The notes below the pieces were generated by a model. It saw only the letters and a program-made list of their open reading frames with translations, made no database searches and was not told the origin of the DNA. Of a stretch of DNA of 64,000 bases, positions 63,061 to 64,000 are shown piece after piece. This DNA comes from Candidatus Zixiibacteriota bacterium. GTDB lineage: Bacteria > Zixibacteria > MSB-5A5 > GN15 > FEB-12. The first letter of the stretch is position 1, and each line of letters starts with the position of its first letter. The position numbers and the translations under genes are program-made. The stretch is from contig JACZXB010000001.1 of assembly GCA_022571845.1 (NCBI GenBank), positions 186,001 to 250,000 of the forward strand, read 5' to 3'.

Positions 63061-64000
63061 TCAATTTTCTCTCTTTACTATGAGCATGGTAATATCATCT
63101 GCTCTCGGCTCATCTTCGACAAAAACCATTATGTCGTCGAAAAGTTTCCTGGCAATTACTTCCGGCTGGTCGGTTCGGTTTTTAATTATAATATCCTTTA
63201 TACGCTCTTCCCCGTATTGATTATCCTTGCTATCGTTAGCTTCGGATACTCCATCAGTAAATACAAACAGAACATCCCCGGGGTCAAACTTTGTTGCATC
63301 AAGCTGCCAGTCGCTGAAATCGAAGGCGCCTATCATTACTCCCGAAGCTTCAAGAAACTCTGAATCTCCGTTCTTTCTCACCACCAGAGGCGGATTGTGT
63401 CCGGCATTGACGAAATTCAGGGTGTGAGATTCCGGGTCGATAATTCCGGCGAACAAAGTAGCGAAATCCTGGGCGGCAGTATATTTGTGAAGTTGAATCG
63501 AAACCTGCTTAATCGCCGCAGCAAGATCAAATTGAGGATCGCTATACTTAATTCTGAAGGATGCCAGAATGTTTGACATCAAGAGAGCCGCCCCCATCCC
63601 TTTGCCGCTGACATCGGCGACTAAGAAGAACAACTTCCCGTCTGGAAGAAGCGCCAGATCATACAAGTCTCCGCCAACTGCCTGGCACTGCTCTTGAAAA
63701 GGATGAATGGCGTAGCCGGGAAGTTCGGGAATGTCTTTGGTCAGCAGATTTTCCTGAATTTGTGCGGCTCTATCCAGCTCTGCTTCCATTAGTTGTTTTT
63801 CCTGCCGTTCGTTTATGAGCGTATAGTTTAACAGTCTTGAGGCAATGATATTGCCAAAGGTTGCGAACAAGCGCAGGTAATCGTTGCTGTAACAGTGCAT
63901 TGGATTGGCAGTATCTGCGTATAAAATCCCCAGCACCTTGCCTTCATCAAACAGCGGCACTGCCATGGCCGACTTCAGATTTGAAGCTACAATTGACTCC
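63061..64000 (-). CDS. GAF / SpoIIE-type PP2C serine phosphatase (N-terminus beyond window)
   Basis: At least 313 residues; the frame stays open past the ATG at 63966 to the window edge with GAF-like sequence (ESIVASNLKSAMAVPLFDEG), so the gene is partial and the true start is outside. The end of a GAF domain leads through a helix (LMEAELDRAAQIQENLLTKD, the RsbU linker type) to a PP2C/SpoIIE domain: AVGGDLYDLALL, FLVADVSGKGMGAALLM, NAGHNPPLVV, FTDGVSEAND and DDITMLIV carry the metal-binding aspartates. Such enzymes dephosphorylate anti-sigma-factor antagonists in partner-switching pathways. The anti-sigma partners are not visible here. Confidence 0.93.
   Translation of the reverse strand, partial: ESIVASNLKSAMAVPLFDEGKVLGILYADTANPMHCYSNDYLRLFATFGNIIASRLLNYTLINERQEKQLMEAELDRAAQIQENLLTKDIPELPGYAIHPFQEQCQAVGGDLYDLALLPDGKLFFLVADVSGKGMGAALLMSNILASFRIKYSDPQFDLAAAIKQVSIQLHKYTAAQDFATLFAGIIDPESHTLNFVNAGHNPPLVVRKNGDSEFLEASGVMIGAFDFSDWQLDATKFDPGDVLFVFTDGVSEANDSKDNQYGEERIKDIIIKNRTDQPEVIARKLFDDIMVFVEDEPRADDITMLIVKREN

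Overview
The window looks like a chromosome segment of an uncultured bacterium of the FCB superphylum, most likely a Zixibacteria-like lineage. That placement is inferred from protein families: a GWxTD-domain protein, C-terminal T9SS/FlgD-like sorting modules (NYPNPFNP type), paired-repeat dockerin-like tails (ANILDLTFLVDFIFRGG type), HYR repeats, matrixins with thrombospondin type-3 repeats, an alternate bacterial GlmU, and a membrane pyrophosphatase. No phage, plasmid, transposase, CRISPR or rRNA gene was found. Three tRNA genes (Cys, Gly, His) are present.

Layout. 1-8.7 kb (minus): a probable operon running Yip1-like membrane protein, TolC-like outer-membrane protein, periplasmic adaptor, ABC ATPase, two MacB/FtsX permeases, GWxTD protein and a second GWxTD-type protein that is broken by an in-frame TAA. 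8.9-12.5 kb (minus): K+-dependent-type membrane pyrophosphatase and a large lipoprotein. 12.7-17 kb (plus): a zinc-ribbon/TM/PEGA/TPR protein and an S9 peptidase, then YjbQ and a SPOR lipoprotein on minus. 18.1-19.9 kb (plus): a cysteine-synthase-family enzyme, a DUF1573-like protein and a candidate small RNA with its own promoter and terminator. 20-23.6 kb (minus): a matrixin/C39-like double protease with TSP3 and dockerin-like repeats, a small secreted partner, and an orphan dockerin fragment. 23.8-30.9 kb (minus): tRNA-Cys, tRNA-Gly, a decayed gene behind glycogen synthase, glycogen synthase, a lipoprotein, a GlmU-like enzyme, a PrsW/YhfC-like membrane protein and a PQQ-type sugar dehydrogenase with dockerin-like tail. 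31-39.7 kb (plus, except tRNA-His and an EVE protein): bacilliredoxin, a giant HYR/cohesin-like/dockerin-like/T9SS protein with a structured leader, and a subtilisin with dockerin-like tail. 39.8-49.6 kb: Pcm, DUF819 transporter, metzincin, LOG-like protein, and divergent phosphofructokinase and alpha-glucan phosphorylase that share an intergenic region with an 11-bp tandem repeat. 49.7-61.6 kb (plus): an M16 peptidase pair and three tandem paralogues of about 880 residues with C-terminal sorting modules. 61.6-64 kb (minus): an MFS transporter and a GAF/SpoIIE phosphatase cut by the window end.

How it fits together. About half the coding capacity is exported or surface protein: six proteases or protease pairs, several very large secreted proteins, and two kinds of C-terminal module. 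The HYR protein carries a cohesin-like domain, while the matrixin, subtilisin and sugar dehydrogenase end in near-identical dockerin-like modules with a terminal cysteine-containing tail; a cohesin/dockerin-type surface assembly is the most interesting hypothesis here, but it is inference. The housekeeping side centres on glycogen and glycolysis (GlgA, GlgP, PfkA). All assignments are by reading motifs, without database searches.
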